Shown here: positions 1-13,258 of the stretch, one piece after another
How the letters are laid out: every line of letters starts with the position of its first letter
How positions within the stretch are numbered: position 1 is the stretch's first letter
DNA from: Lutjanus erythropterus
Taxonomy: Eukaryota; Chordata; Actinopteri; Lutjaniformes; Lutjanidae
Length of the DNA: 64,000 bases
Direction of reading: 5' to 3'
Assembly: GCA_020091685.1 (NCBI GenBank)
Contig: CM034609.1
Span: 17,124,204-17,188,203, forward strand
Program-made: the position numbers and the translations under genes
Notes under the pieces: model-generated
What the model saw: only the letters and a program-made list of their open reading frames with translations
Database searches by the model: none
What the model was told of the DNA's origin: nothing

Positions 1-1614
1 TAAATCAACAAACGTGGCAGAATTAAAACCTTTAAAAAAAATTATTTGCCTCTCGCCATTCACCACATTCACGCAGCAGGCATTTCATCTGGTTGCGAGT
101 TGTGAGTTGACTAGCATTCATATTTTTTCTGAAGGAAGGTCCCATGTGATCCACTGGAAAGGGAGGGACTTTATCTTTCTACAACAAAAATGTAGTTTGA
201 TGACATTGTGACATAGAGTGGTATTATAGGAGTTGTCTTTGTTATGATTGCCAGTGACTCAGCTTTGGTGACATGACTCAGGCAAAAATCTAATTCACAG
301 ACATATCCAAAATGTTTGAGAGGTAGCGACTAGCGGCTAGTAGGAAATGCGCCATTACCTTGAATAAATGATCTATTTCTCTTAAAATTTCTCTTTCTTA
401 AACTATACAAACTAGGTGTGGTGTTTTCATACATTTTTATGTAGAAATGTTCCAGCTTTAATACCGATATTGTGGTGTTTGAAGTGCAGCTCCGTTGAAA
501 GAATAAAAGATGTCACACACACTTTCTGCTGTATGTTAGATGCTTAATGGCCGAGCCCTCAGGTAGAGAGAATCACTGAACACAAAAGCCAACAACAAAG
601 CATCTGTGAAGCCGCACCCTGCTCCTGGAGCCTTCCCAACTTTCATCTGCAGACGTGCGCAAAGTCTGTGAGAATGATGGATGGACGGGGAGACTGAACA
701 AAAATCACTCTGATCCCTCCGTCCACACACATCTTCCTCTTCTCCTCCCACCCTCCATCCCTCACGTCCCACCGTCTTCCACCACAGGTGCATCGGCCTT
801 TTTCGCCTCCAGGAGAACTTGCAGACTCGCAGACTTGCCCTGCAGCTTTATAGAGACATCACTGAGAGGATGAATGCGTTAAAGATCTGAGAGGAGAGAT
901 GTTTGGAGCTTACGCAACGGCCTCGGTGGAAAGCATTAGACCCACATAATGCACTGAGTTCAGCGTGGGAGTAATTTATATCAGAGGAGGAGTTTTCTGC
1001 GATTTATTCCAACTTCGTGAGGGATCGATTATGTAACTGATATGCATGTATAGCCATATGAGCCCACAGATATTTTTCAAGTAAACAAAAATGCATGCAA
1101 GCCAACATCGACCACTGGAAACCAGCTGCACAGAAGTATTTTCAATGCGTCTTTCATCTTGGCAATAAAAACTAAGATGCCTTTCCAGGGAGCAAGTCTG
1201 TACAGGAGTGTCGTGTGTTTTTTTTTAAACTGTTATTTACCCTCTCTGGGTGCTTTATCGTAGCAGTAGAATCAGGCGAGCGGGAATCTAAAGAGTGCAG
1301 AGGGAATTAAATTGAATGACAATCATGTCATCACACAAGCCGCAGACCATTTGGGAAATGCTTTCTCTTCTAATCCACAGCGCTGCGGTGAAAAGTGGGA
1401 TCTGGTGGTTGGCTCCTAAGTGATATTGGGTGTGTTGGGAAGGGTGGAGGAGAAGGGAGAGAGTGAGGGGGGAGTGTGAGGGGAGCTTGTGTGTGCCTAT
1501 ATATGTTTGTGCCTTCATGAAAGAACTCAGTGAGCATTTTTCCGTTGAAAAGATTTTTCAAAACTGGCCGCCGGTGAAAAGACATTCAGAATAGGTTCAT
1601 AAGTGATGTTTTTT

Positions 1615-1712
1615 CACCAACTATTTGAAGATGTTGATTTGAACGTTCACATTTCTACCATATTTCACAGGGATTTGCAAAAGTGGCATTTGTCATCCTC
1701 TACAATGTGTAA
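1615..1712 (+). repeat. Direct repeat, copy 1
   Basis: About 95 bp sharing CTATTTGAAGA, GTTCACATTT, ATTTCAC and GTGGCATTTGTCATC-like words in the same order with 2553-2650. It is a diverged direct duplicate about 0.94 kb apart. It may be local duplication or two copies of an unrecognised dispersed repeat. Confidence 0.6.
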
Positions 1713-2552
1713 ATAAAAGCCTGTTGTCACTTTGAAATCTCAGCATGGGAACATTGTGAGCACCGACTGAGATTTTCATGTTGATCTGTAGTTGAAAACT
1801 GACTTGTATCCTGTCTGAACATCTAAGACCTCTTTTTTCCTTCTGTTCAGCCGGCTAAAATGCAGTTACAACATCAACGTGTCACAAAACACAAATTTGT
1901 TGTATCATTTTGATAGTTTCTTTAGTTGTAGGTTAAAAGACAGATGTTGTTGATTAGTTTAAAAGTATTTCCAAGGTCATATTTATGGTGTACACAAAGA
2001 TGTGATTTCAACGCATTTACAGTTTTTCTCATTTGCTTGAATGCATTTGCCTATTCAGAAGTTATATTTTCGAAACAGTTCACACACAGGACTAAACTGA
2101 TAACCGCTGGCCAAAATAATGCATTTCGTTTCCAAAATGCTCTAAAACTAACAAAACATTAACAACAAATGCAAATATTCCTACGAAACAACACAACCTA
2201 TGGTCAAATTAATGTATTATTTCAATGAATCATCACACATTAGACAGCAAAATATAAAATACAATTATCAGTATGAACCAGTTCAACCTTATTCTGTGCT
2301 ATATGCCTGGGTCATTTGTTTATACTTTACATACACATGTGCCAAAAAAGGTAAGAAGGCAAATCACAGCATGAATTTCTTCTTTTATCCAAAGATGATT
2401 TTACTACAGATAACAAACCTTACTACACCCGCACTTTACATTCAACCAGGGTTTTCAAATAGTTGATGAAAAAACATTCACATCTGAGCCCAACATCTCT
2501 TCACCTGTGACCGTAGTCACTTTTTTAAACATCTCTTCAATACAAACATGCT

Positions 2553-2650
2553 CAACGACTATTTGAAGACGCTGATTGAATGTTCACATTTAGACCAAAT
2601 TTCACCAGCACCGCCAACAATGGCATTTTTCATCTTCTTCAGTGTACAAA
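2553..2650 (+). repeat. Direct repeat, copy 2
   Basis: This is the partner of 1615-1712, in the same orientation, with CTATTTGAAGA, TGTTCACATTT, AATTTCAC and ATGGCATTTTTCATC in matching order. Small indels separate the two. Confidence 0.6.
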
Positions 2651-4361
2651 TCGGACCCTCACTTAGAAACCACATCCAAATATTTTAGTATCTTTAGTAT
2701 CATTTAAGTGTCTTGTGATGCTCTTTATAATAACCTACGTCACGTCTTCGGAATAGCTGTAGCCGTAACCAATACACCAAAGTACTTGTGTGTGTGTTAG
2801 GCTCCAGCGATAAACAGTTTCTTTATTTTACATCTATAACTTCTCCCATTATAATGTCCTGGAAGCTTCTTGTTGGCAGCAAACAGCCTATATAGTTTGT
2901 ATTTATGGCATTGTATTTATATGAAACACGGCAAAAAACATGTCTTTTTGTAGAGCATATGTCTTTTTGGAGAAATGACTATTATTTAAAAAATGTGTGT
3001 TTTGTGACTCGATCTTATGACTGCATTTTAACTGGGAAAACAGAGGTCTTAGACCTTCAAACTGAATATAATCTAGTTTTCAACCAGAAATCATAGCTGA
3101 AATCCTGTTTGGTGCTCCCTGGGAAGACGAGTGTGAGGGAGAGGGGAACAGAGTGATAGAGAGGTTAAATAAGAGACAACCGTGATGAGTTCAGTATACA
3201 GTTTCATGCCTCCCAGCTCACTTTGGGGGATTCACTAAGACGTGTGTCTGCAAATCTGACAGAGCTGTGAAGGTGAACTGTTCTGAACTGTAGCATGCGT
3301 CTGGCTGTTTATGTGAAGCGTGTGGATGTGCGTGCAGAGACTTTCATGCCTTTAGGGTCCCACATGCATGCATCCATGTGCCTGTGGACGCCTATTGTTC
3401 CAGTCTGCGTGCACATGCACCACTTGTGGTACCCAGTCCCAGACTGTTACTTACTAAAATGCTTGTGGGCTGCTCCGTGTGGCTTTCCTTCATCGAAAGA
3501 CCTCGTCAACTTAAATGTTGATTGCCATGACGTCAGCTCCAGACCACAGCCCTGCCTTTTATGTGTCACTGTCACCATGTATTTCCGCCCAGTGTGTGAA
3601 AAACAACTCTTTCCATCTTTGCGACTCACTGACACGGACGGCTGGATCGAACACTGTGCTACTGTTACCGGGCCAGAACCGCCACCCAAATGGATGTGCT
3701 CGTTAATTTTCACGCTCACTCAGCTTGTCCAAAACAATTGGAAGGGCTCAAGGTGCGTGTGAACGAGAAGCTGGGTGAACGTCTCATTATTTAACTGGCG
3801 GCTACAGGTTCATTTATGTAAACGAGTCCAACCTGGACAATCTCTGTAAATAAAAACAAAAACAGTCATCAGATGGGTGTTAACTGGCTGTAATTACTGG
3901 TGTAAAACCACAGCAGTTTGTCTCTCCACTCTCTGGAGTTTCCCATGTTTTTCGAATTCCAACCTGTCACATCGACTGTGAGAAAAGAGAGCTGTCACCC
4001 GAAAAAAGAAGGGGGAAAAAAACTGCTCCGTCCGTTGCTTCACTGTTGAGTCAGATCTGCTAAAATAGTATCACCTGTCCTGTGTGATCCTGAAGGCCAG
4101 AGGGAGTGTGTGTGTCGTGTGTGAAACTGTTTCATGCTGCAGAAACAGGAGATGGGCTTCTACCCCCGTGGGGGCCAGTCTGCATTTCAGAGGAATGCAA
4201 AATCATGTGCGACTCAAACAAGCAAACCATCAGTGAAGGTGCTAATGGTTGTTTTGGCCAAAGGGGACAGGAGTGTACCAAATATGTGACCCACTGGGAA
4301 AAAAACAGGCCCCGTGGGAGATAAATGAACTTTAAAAATTGGATGTTTCACAGTTTGAACC

Positions 4362-4560
4362 ACTTAAAGGACCAGTGTGTAGGAATTAGTGGCATCTCGC
4401 GGTGAGCTTGCAGATTGCAAACACGTCATCTCGCTCTGCCCCTACAAGTGAAAGCAAAATACGGAAGGCTGTATCGAGCCAGTGTTTGGTTTGTCTGTTT
4501 TTGTGCTACTGAAACATGGCGGCGCAGCATGACGGCCTATCATCATTAACATATGATCAC
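4362..4560. repeat. Dispersed teleost repeat fragment
   Basis: It starts with AAAGGACCAGTGTGTAGGAA followed by TTAGTGGCATCTCGCGGTGA, which I recall as one end of a repeat very common in teleost genomes. The other end is not seen, so this is a fragment. No coding capacity is seen. Confidence 0.55.
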
Positions 4561-5767
4561 CTACTGTCAGGCCTATTGGTTTTATCTTCACATGCAGGTT
4601 TATGCTAGGTGTCCTTTTAAAAATCAGCACAGGTTCATAATTTCGAGTCGTGGTCGTGGTAAATCTGGATATTTGTCCTCTTTCTTTAAAACACCACCAC
4701 CACCACCACACCCTCACTTTGTTGTAAATCTGATAATCACGTCGGGTTGTCAGTGAACCTCATTCCTGTGGGAATGTATTCTGAGTCTTTGACCTCTTCT
4801 TTTTTAACCCCTTTACTAACACACACACAGTCACGCACAGATCCTCTCCTCCTTCCTGTAGCCCTCATCTGGTCTCACTTTGGGTTTTGAGGCCTGTGTT
4901 TTTGGGGACACAACAGAGCTGCTGGTCCAAATGACAGCAGGACGGCTTTTCTGCGGACTTCCCCAAATTACGTTCAAAATGTTTTTGGATTCTGTTTTGG
5001 CCAAGCAATCATTCACTCCCTGAAATAATTGTTACAAATACACATGGAAGCAAACACAAAGTACACTCTCTGTCTTCGCTGTCTGTAGTATTGGCATAAC
5101 ATGATGTTCTCTGCTCAAAAGCTGACAAGCCAAATAGGGAGAGGCTGAGGGATCGAGAGAAACAATTACTGCAGGGTGACTGACAGGCGAGATTAGAGGG
5201 TATATTTGCTTTTCTGGCACAAAAGTAAAAGAATAAAGTCAAAATATGGGGAATTAAAGTTCGTCTGTGCCAAATGTTGATGCTAAAAAAAAAATTAATC
5301 ATTACTCAAGGATCATTTTGATATAAAAGTGGGCGATGAATCAGCACTCCAGAAAGATTGTTGGCTCTAATTTTGAATACTGTAGGAGTTGCTGTTAAAA
5401 GGTAAAATCTGTGTGTGTGCGTGCGTGTGTGTGCGTGTGTGTGTGTGTGCGCGTGTGTGTGTGTGTTGCACAATAGGTGCTGAGGGGCATAAAGCTGGAG
5501 AGGTATGTGGAATTCCCCATTCCCCTCATTCATGCACCGAGGGGGATCCAGATGTGATCACACAAATAAACACATATGTTAAGTGCTTTACTTAAACCCA
5601 GTAATTATTATTCTTTGGAGTCAAATAGGATATTATAGAGGCTAGATGTGCTTTAAACACACATATTTGATTCCTGGTGGTGAGTTAGATGAGAAGATTG
5701 ATTCCAATCTCATGTCTCATCAGTAAATATGCAGCTGGATCATAGACAGTAGAGAAGAAGTGGATGG
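4561..5767. other. Intergenic, microsatellites only
   Basis: No gene is seen. It holds a short ACC triplet run (about 4690-4708) and an imperfect GT/GC dinucleotide tract at about 5409-5466. The open frames here translate simple repeats and are not genes. Confidence 0.55.
5409..5466. repeat. (GT)n microsatellite with GC interruptions
   Basis: An imperfect dinucleotide run of GTGTGTGC and GTGTGCGC type units, about 58 bp. It is a likely polymorphic marker. Confidence 0.9.
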
Positions 5768-6300
5768 AATTTCCGGGTCTGAGAAGTGAAGCCAATGTGG
5801 AAATGCCTTAAATCTTCATCCCTTTTAATAACCAGCAAGGGGCGACTCTGTTGGTTGCAAAAGGAGGTCAGATTGTATTGTGTTTTGTATGTAAATGACC
5901 CTAGTTCTCAATGTACTTCTGACCTCAGCAAATAGATTTTTAATGAGTTTATGGTCTCGGTTGCTAGTGTCAAGTCTTATTCAATACAACATGATGTTCG
6001 GATGTTCCAAGTATGTTTTAGGGCGTTGCTACCGTGTGATTGACAGGTCATTCACAGTGAGTTCATCATATTTTAGTGTACCGTTTAGTTGTAATATGAG
6101 AAAGATCGCAACCAGGCTGGCTGCCTTAATGGACAAACCAAAACCAAGCCCCGCCTAAGTCACTGTATGTCACCCACCAGTTACTATGTATGCTCTGGTT
6201 GCAAGAAATCAAGATGGCAACCTCTGTAATGTCACACTACGTGTTCAAAACAGTTGTCCACAATTCAGAAGGTGATGTCATGGTGGCTCTGTCCATTAAT
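5768..6300. repeat. Dispersed teleost repeat
   Basis: It contains GAGAAGTGAAGCCAATGTGG and, further on, CCAGCAAGGGGCGACTCTGT, words I recall from an abundant unclassified teleost repeat. The far side carries TCAAGATGGCAACCTCTG. No transposase or reverse transcriptase frame is visible. The boundaries are approximate. Confidence 0.5.
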
Positions 6301-8375
6301 TCTACTGTCAACGTGCCCAAGTCAGCAGCTGGTTAATGTAGCTTTGAACAAAGATTGGAAAAGTTATTTCACTTAACTTGATTTTAAGTTGTTGTTTTTT
6401 TCTTAAAATACACAGAGTTTACAAGAGTGAGTTTATTCCAGTATACATATATATATATGTAAAGTCTTTATAATCAGGGGTCGATTTAGATTCATATTGA
6501 TGAGATGATAGCAGCTCAAAAAATAAGCTAATGGTAAATAATATTAATGATATAATTATAGTCAGTTAAGTTAAGGTCAATTTACAGTCAGAACACCTCT
6601 GTAACTGTCCCATAATACTGGATTACTGATTGGGTTATAATCACTGAGGAGAACAGAGAGCTCTGCAGGCACCTCTGAGCATGTTCTGCACAGAAGTTAA
6701 CAATCAGCATGACCGAAGGAGCAATTTTGCCTATTAAGACCACCCATCTAGGAACTGTGGGGGGGTCACAGGGTCCTCAAACGTCTATACAGACTCTATG
6801 TATTTCTGCATAGCAAACACACATTCATTAAAAAAGAGTGTGGGATCATATTAAAAGAGTATGTACAAACATACTCGCAGTCGTCTTCTCTTTAACAGAT
6901 GAACAGTGTGATCTGGATCTCATACGGAGCTGACTGGGATTACTAACCAAGATGACAGAGGATGAGCAGCCACAAATTGCAGGGAGCTGGGGTTTGCTGG
7001 GTGGGTGGGTAGAGGCTGGGTTGAGGGCGGGGGAAAACAGTCTGCGGCGCTGCACCCAGGGAAAGACTGAGGTAATTACTTTCTTCTATTCGGTAGTGTT
7101 CAGTCTCTGTCTGCGTAAGGATGTTTTTAGCGTGCCATAAAACTCTCCAGACAGTCAAAGGCCTCTGACATTTCTGGACATACTCTGACACAAATACAGC
7201 ATTTTCCACAGTCCATCACTGCTCTGATGATCTGTGAGTTGAGCCTCCTTTTAAATCATTCAGCTGAAATCCAAAACCATCCTGATATTTCCATACTCTG
7301 GAGACAGCGCGTTTGATAAATGTTTCCTTGCCTCTGGTACACTTTTATCTGAGGCTCTATTTGATTTTAAAAAGCCCCTGACTCTGAAACTCATGCAGCT
7401 TAACCCAAAGAATAAAAACTCTACTTTAGTGTATTATGATTTAAGAATACAAAAGTTATTATAAGTATACTTGTAATTTTTTTGTTTAACCCATAAATGG
7501 TCTCTGTATCCTGGGGGATACACTCATTTGACAGGCTGTGGGGGAAGGGGCATTGAGTGGGTGCACTTTATAACATAAAAAAACACTGAAGGGGAAGGGG
7601 TCAAGCACTCAGGTTATGTGGCTTTATGACAACCTTCAACAAAAAGTCCTCATAATTTTAATCAAGAAAACGTAAAACAAAAACAAAAATGGCAGTGTAC
7701 GTACACAAAGACACTAAGCACTGCTATATTTCCTTGTTTACTATATTTTGGGAGGTATCATGTTTCAGAAAATAGGTTGCCTCAACTTATTGCCTCAAAA
7801 ACGAAGTTGAGATTCTAAAGTAAAAATAATTTGTTTATTTTGAGCAGGGGCGGATCTAGAGGGGTGGCATGGGGTGGCAGTTGCCACCCCTAAAAGATGC
7901 CTTGCCACCCCAGTTTTGGACTGTTCTTGTTCAGAAGACTGAAACTCTAAATTCTGAGTGCAAGTGAATGCAGCAGGAGATGAAACTAACACATAGGGCT
8001 CTTTCTCCTTTTTGTCCCTTTATTTTATTTCTTTATCATTCTGTTGTATTATTTTATTCTTTATTATTCTTTTTCACATGTAAATCTTTTATTTTCATAT
8101 TTTAGGGGCCAGTTAATAAACAAGCTTTAATAATAACTTTATTTACCAGAAAAATAAGTAAACATTAAAAGGCCCATAACTAGTTCTAAACTAAAACACT
8201 GTTTTAAACTGTTATAATTCAAAATAACTTGCACAGTTTTGTTTTTATTTTACAATATTCATATTTACCTGTTCTGGATTGCAAGATGGAGGATTAGAGC
8301 TGCTCCAGGACTTCCAGCAGGCAGGTTTAACTTGTGCTCACTGCTGTTTGTGAGGGAACATGGGCTGTTTGTAAT
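6301..8375. other. Intergenic, repeat fragments only
   Basis: No gene is seen. At about 7846-7915 a fragment with GGGGCGGATCTAGAGGGGTG and an internal self-complementary GGTGGCA...TGCCACCCC looks like a dispersed element. At about 8106-8140 GGGGCCAGTTAATAAACAA recurs at about 54508, so both are pieces of one repeat family. Confidence 0.5.
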
Positions 8376-8383
8376 ATCTAAAT

Positions 8384-8691
8384 CAGGGGTGGACAAACTT
8401 TTTCCCTTCAAGAGCCAAAACTGAAACTGGGACCATGAGCCAAAAGCACACACCCGATGTGTTGTAAAGATACAAAATGATACTAAGATCCCAAATTCCA
8501 TTAACTTCCTGTGCAAAGACAGGTGAAGGTAGAATGGGAAGAGAGACAAAGGAGACGACAGACAAAAATAAAGCAGCATAAATAACAATTTATATATTCA
8601 TTCTTAATTAAAGCTAGAAACATCTAGTGGGCCAAATCAAACATTATGGTGGGTCAACTTTGGTCCGGGCGCCCCAGTTTGGACAGCTCTG
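8384..8691. mobile_element. hAT-type MITE with perfect 8-bp target duplication
   Basis: It begins CAGGGGTGGACAAACTT and ends AGTTTGGACAGCTCTG, giving imperfect terminal inverted repeats of the CAGGGGTG...CAAACTT type usual for hAT elements. The octamer ATCTAAAT lies immediately on both sides (8376-8383 and 8692-8699), a perfect 8-bp target site duplication. The element is 308 bp with no transposase frame, so it is non-autonomous. The intact target duplication suggests it is fairly young compared with other repeats here. Confidence 0.85.
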
Positions 8692-8699
8692 ATCTAAAT

Positions 8700-10335
8700 A
8701 AAGACTAACAGGCTCTACAGAGGCCAGATGAGTCTGTTTTTTACTTTCAATAACTGGATGGTTTGAGACAATTTGTTTTAGAGGCGTTTTTCATTCTCAC
8801 TTATGTAAAATGCCTCTAATTTGTGGGATACTTAAGTACAAGAGTAATGTACTTAGTTACATTTCACCACTGAAAAAAGCACAGCATCTAAGTACTTGGT
8901 TTGTTCAAGTGAACTCAACTCAAGCACACTGAGTCTGGCAGCTTTTTTGACCTCAAAATACAAGTAACTTATTTAAAATGAGTGTTAATAACAAGTTGAT
9001 AAAAACTGAGTTAGGTGAACTCAGTATTTGTTTTAAACTTGATGTTAATATTTACAGTGTTATAGCTCTTGGATTATTTAAAAAACTGATATGAATAAAT
9101 GGTTTAAATTTTGGCAAAAGGGGAAAAAATAAATATTCTAATTCTTGAATACTTACAAGAAGTGTCCTTTACTGTAAGTGTACTGGAAATTGTACATTAG
9201 TGTTAAAAGTATACTAAACTGCAAATACTAATAGCAGTAAATTAACAAACTTTTGAAATCCTTTACACTATTAATATGTTTTAGTACTCAATTTTCACTT
9301 CATTAGAAGTGTATTTAAGTATGCTTACAAAAAGTGCACTTCAATCTAAGTTTCTTTAAAGCTGTAATTCAGTGCACTTTGAAAAAGCAGCATTAATTTC
9401 ATAAATCAAACATGCATTAGTACATACACAGTGATGTATTTTAAAATATACTCAGTATATTTGATGTTCCACTTGAGCTCATGAAGTTTAACTAAGTACA
9501 CTTAAAATTGCGCTTTTCCACAATGTAATTGCATCTAAAACATACTAAGTATTAGTTGTTCCAAAATAGAGAATTTCAAGTTAACTAATCATTACCACAC
9601 TTGAAGTATACTGATGAATAGTTGTTTGACATGATGAAGTTTGGTCCACAGTTTCATCCTGGATTACTGTGGCCACCACTGAAGGCTTTTTAAACCCATA
9701 CTCTCTGATAGAGGGAGGATAAAAGTTGACATGTGGGCACACAATCAGCCAGTCTTATTCTCTCTTATCCCACATTCAATCAAATAAGGACCCCTCCTCT
9801 CTGGTGAACAATACCAGTGCCACACACCTCAAGTATTCTCTTTGAAGCTTTCAGGCCAACCTGTGCTGCTGTCTCTGGGTCCTATCTCCCTGAAACAGAT
9901 CAGACTGCAGATAGTGAGTGATGTTTGCAACTACATATATGTTCAAAACCCCTCTGTGTTGTTGAAGCTGGTGGAGCTCAGAAACAGGAATGTGATCGTG
10001 TGATAAAGATGACAATAAAGCGGCACAGGCCATTGAAGGTTTCTCAAATCGTTTATTTTCTCACTGGGAGCCCACATTCTTAGGATTTTACATGCCACTT
10101 TTTGGCTTTTTACATTCTGAGAAATTATTCCTCATATGTTTAAACTGTTGATGATTTGCAGGAACAAACAGAGAACTGAGGTTTTTCATTGTTCCGTCCG
10201 TAATGTAATTGCATTTTTATTACTCCTCTTTCCGCATTTACAGTGTTTATAACCAAAACAGCCTGTCAAGATATGCATTTCATATATGGTACATATAAAA
10301 TCTGGTTATACGCTCAGTAAACTACACATCTTTTT
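8700..10335. repeat. AT-rich region with MITE-like sequence
   Basis: No gene is seen. About 9140-9630 is built of recurring AAGTGTACTT / AAGTATACTT-like words in both orientations, as in a common fish MITE. About 8866-9062 starts CACTGAAAAAA and ends TTTACAGTG, again MITE-like. The boundaries and families are not firm. Confidence 0.45.
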
Positions 10336-10336
10336 A

Positions 10337-11355
10337 CAACCCCAATTCCAAAAATGTTGGGACATTGTGTAAAATGTGAATAAAAATAGAATGCAATGAT
10401 TTGCAAACCTTTTTGACTTGTATTCAAATGAATACAGGAGAAAGACAAGATATTTAATGTTCAAACTGATAAACCTTATTGTTTACTGTAAATATGCACT
10501 CATTCTGAATTTAATGCATGCAACATGTTTCAAAAAAGTTGGGACAGGGGCAACAAAAGACTGGAAAAGTTGTTGAGCACCTGTTTCAAACATTCAAAAG
10601 GCTCCGTCGTTCACAAGTAAGAAACGAAAAACTGCAGTAGTCCAACAGTTTAAGAATTTTTCTCAAAACAAAACTGCGAGGGATTTAAGGATTTCACCGT
10701 CTACAATCCATAATTCCTTTAACAGATTCAGAGAATCCGGAGAAATCTTTGCACATAAGAGGCAAGATCAAAAACCAACACTGAATGCCTGTGACCTTTG
10801 ACCCCTCAGGCAACAGTGCATTAAAAAACTGCATTAAAAACCCCAATAATTGTATAAAGGATACTACATGGGCTCAGGAACACTTTCAAAAACTGTTGCC
10901 GAGCTCATCTGAGATGGACTGATGCAAAATGGAAAAGTGTTCTGTGGTCTGATGAGTGCACATTTCAGATTATCTTCAGAAATAATGAATGTCATAACCT
11001 CCAGGCTAAAGAGGAAAAGAACCGTCCAAATTGTTAACAGCATTAACTTCAACTTGGGTGTGTATGGCATCATGGCTAACTGTCACATCTGTGAAGGCCC
11101 CATCACTGCTGAAAGATACATACATGCTGCCATCCAGACAACGTCTTTTTCAGGGACATCACTGCTTATTTCAGGAGGACAGTGCCAAACTAGCGTGGCT
11201 TCGAAGCAAAAGAGTTCAGGTACTAGACTGACCTGCCTGCAGTCCAGACCCACTGAAAATGTGTGATGCGTTATGAAACACAAAACACAAGAGAGAGACC
11301 TGAGACTGCTTAGCAGCAGAAGTTGTATATCAAGCAAGAATGAGAATTGGGGTTG
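10337..11355 (+). mobile_element. Tc1/mariner-type relic, copy 1
   Basis: The ends are inverted: CAACCCCAATTC at the left and GAATTGGGGTTG at the right. Each is flanked by a TA dinucleotide, as expected for Tc1/mariner insertion. Inside, broken frames on the plus strand read VLWSDE-like (about 10939-10970), FQEDSAK and VLD-PACSPD, which match the block around the catalytic Asp residues of Tc1-like transposases. The frame has several breaks and no long ORF, so it is inactive. The subterminal sequence (AAAGTTGGGACA, then TGCAATGATTTGCAAA) recurs in three other copies in this window. Confidence 0.75.
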
Positions 11356-13258
11356 TACATAGTGGTTCAGTGCTGGGCCTTTTAGAGAGGACGAGCAAAG
11401 ATATTCTCCTTTTGGTGAGCCCCGTCTCATTCAAACACATGTTGTCCTGACAGAATTACAGCAATGCCCAACCTGGAGAGCCTTGAGTTTCCAGAACTTC
11501 CCTTTGATCCGGAGCGGAAATCACATTCCAGTGTCATGTATAAAAGCTCTGTTTATTCTTTCATTCATTACACAGAGGGAGATGTTTGGCCTGCATGTGT
11601 GTGTCTATAACATGTGGAGGGCAGCCCCGCCATGTATGGATGAAGCCATCACACACTGCAGATATTTCTCCCTGATGAAAGGAGGTTTCTCTGTTTCTCT
11701 TACAGTCACGCAGTCAGGAGGGCTTTTACTCGTGCCACAAAATGATCACAGCCTCTGTGGTGTGTGAAGCAGAGCCACTGGATGACAGATGTTTTTAGGG
11801 CGTACCACCTTGATGAACTGGGTATAACGTTGTGGCGTGTGGACGCAGAATGAGACACTTTTCTCTGTGGCTCAAAACAGAAGCAGGTGCAGTGCCCGTA
11901 AACATCCACATCTAAGCAACAGGCTCATATATGTTACAATCAAAACAAGATGTCCTGTGAATGAGTCAGTGGCAAACACTGTAAAAAAATCTGAAATGGA
12001 ATCAACTAATATTTTCTCATTAAAGCTTCTACAAGGAGTTTTCAGTTTCATACTAATGCCTCTATATGACCTATATAAGGAAATGAGAACCTTTACATTT
12101 TCCCTGACAAACTTACAGTGACTTGTATGTTAGCCAGTTAAACAGAAGCCGGAGGATATTTTTATTTAGATCATTTTATTTGTTTTTACATTATATTTTG
12201 CAATTATGGCGATGGAAACACTGCCATGAGTCCCTTGTGGTAGCTTTATTTTAACTTAAATATACAAGTTTTATTTATTCAGGTAAATTTAACTTAAACT
12301 ATTTCTACCATTTCTTGTCTGAACACTTCAGAACTTATGTTCATCAAACTTTTGACTTGAAATTATGAACTGAATGAATGTACCGTACAGAGTCCAATCA
12401 ACTCATTGAAATAAGTTTCTAAAGGAACAAGGAAGTGACTTCACACTGAAAAAAGTAAAAGGAAATACATTTTTTTTAATGTTCATTAGTATGACTGAAG
12501 AGTTATTGGCTCATCTTAATATCTTAAATTTACTGAACCTGTATTTTTTAGTACAACCAAATTAATATCAAATTTGTTTGTTTTTAATAATTACAAAATT
12601 ATTTCAACTTGAGTCAACTTCAAATTTTAAGGCAGCACAGACACTATTTTAATTAAGTTAGAAGAAATAGTTTATTTGTACAGTACACACACACACACAC
12701 ATACACACAAATGTTTAGTTGCTTGCCTCAAGCTTGAGGCTTGGCCTTTGGAACTGGGAAAGACTTTGGAGAAGTGGTGGTTTAATGTAATTAAGGATCC
12801 CGTTTGCTTATAGGAGCAGGATGAGCCCCAGAGGTCAGTGGATTTGAGGCCGTCTCGTGATTCTATCAGAGGATTACCACTTCCTCCTTCCTGTTTGCTT
12901 CCTCTTGGCCTTACAGCTGTGCTCAGATGCCAGCCAGAAAGAGTGTTCTTGCAGATAGCAAATGCTAATTACAGCCCTGTGTTTTGGGCAATTTCCTTCT
13001 TCCTCTCCATCTCTCATTCTCACATGTGGTTTATCTTTGTATTTTGGTCTCTTGTCGGTCTGTCTGTTGTTCAGTTTGTCGCTCTTCCTCCCCCAGACGT
13101 CACCCCTGCGGACAGTTTAGTCTGTGTGCCAGCTGTGTGTGTCGCTATACAACAGAGAATCCACGAAAAAAACAGCATATAATCAGTCGCAAGGAAGGTA
13201 TTACTCATTTAATGAAGAGCTTGAGGTGAGGTCAGAGGCAACATTTGGACAAGGGCCT
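11356..13258. other. Intergenic, AT-rich, MITE fragments
   Basis: No supported gene. CACTGTAAAAAA at about 11978 with CTTACAGTG at about 12112, and CACTGAAAAAAG at about 12443, look like ends of short MITEs. A short (AC)n run lies at about 12685-12702. A 114-codon frame at 12838-13182 is not recognisable and has no splice context I trust. Confidence 0.45.

Larger units (their letters stand above)
1..4360. other. Intergenic stretch without a recognisable gene
   Basis: I find no exon with a recognisable protein signature on either strand. The sequence is AT-rich with scattered stops. The longest open frame (155 codons at 3295-3762, plus) is rich in His, Cys and Trp, matches no family I know and lacks convincing splice sites. 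A direct duplication (1615-1712 and 2553-2650) is listed separately. This could be intergenic DNA or a large intron of a gene outside the window. Confidence 0.6.

Noticed and set aside
3295-3762. 155-codon open frame on the plus strand
   Set aside because: No family resemblance, odd composition and no splice or promoter context; most likely chance.
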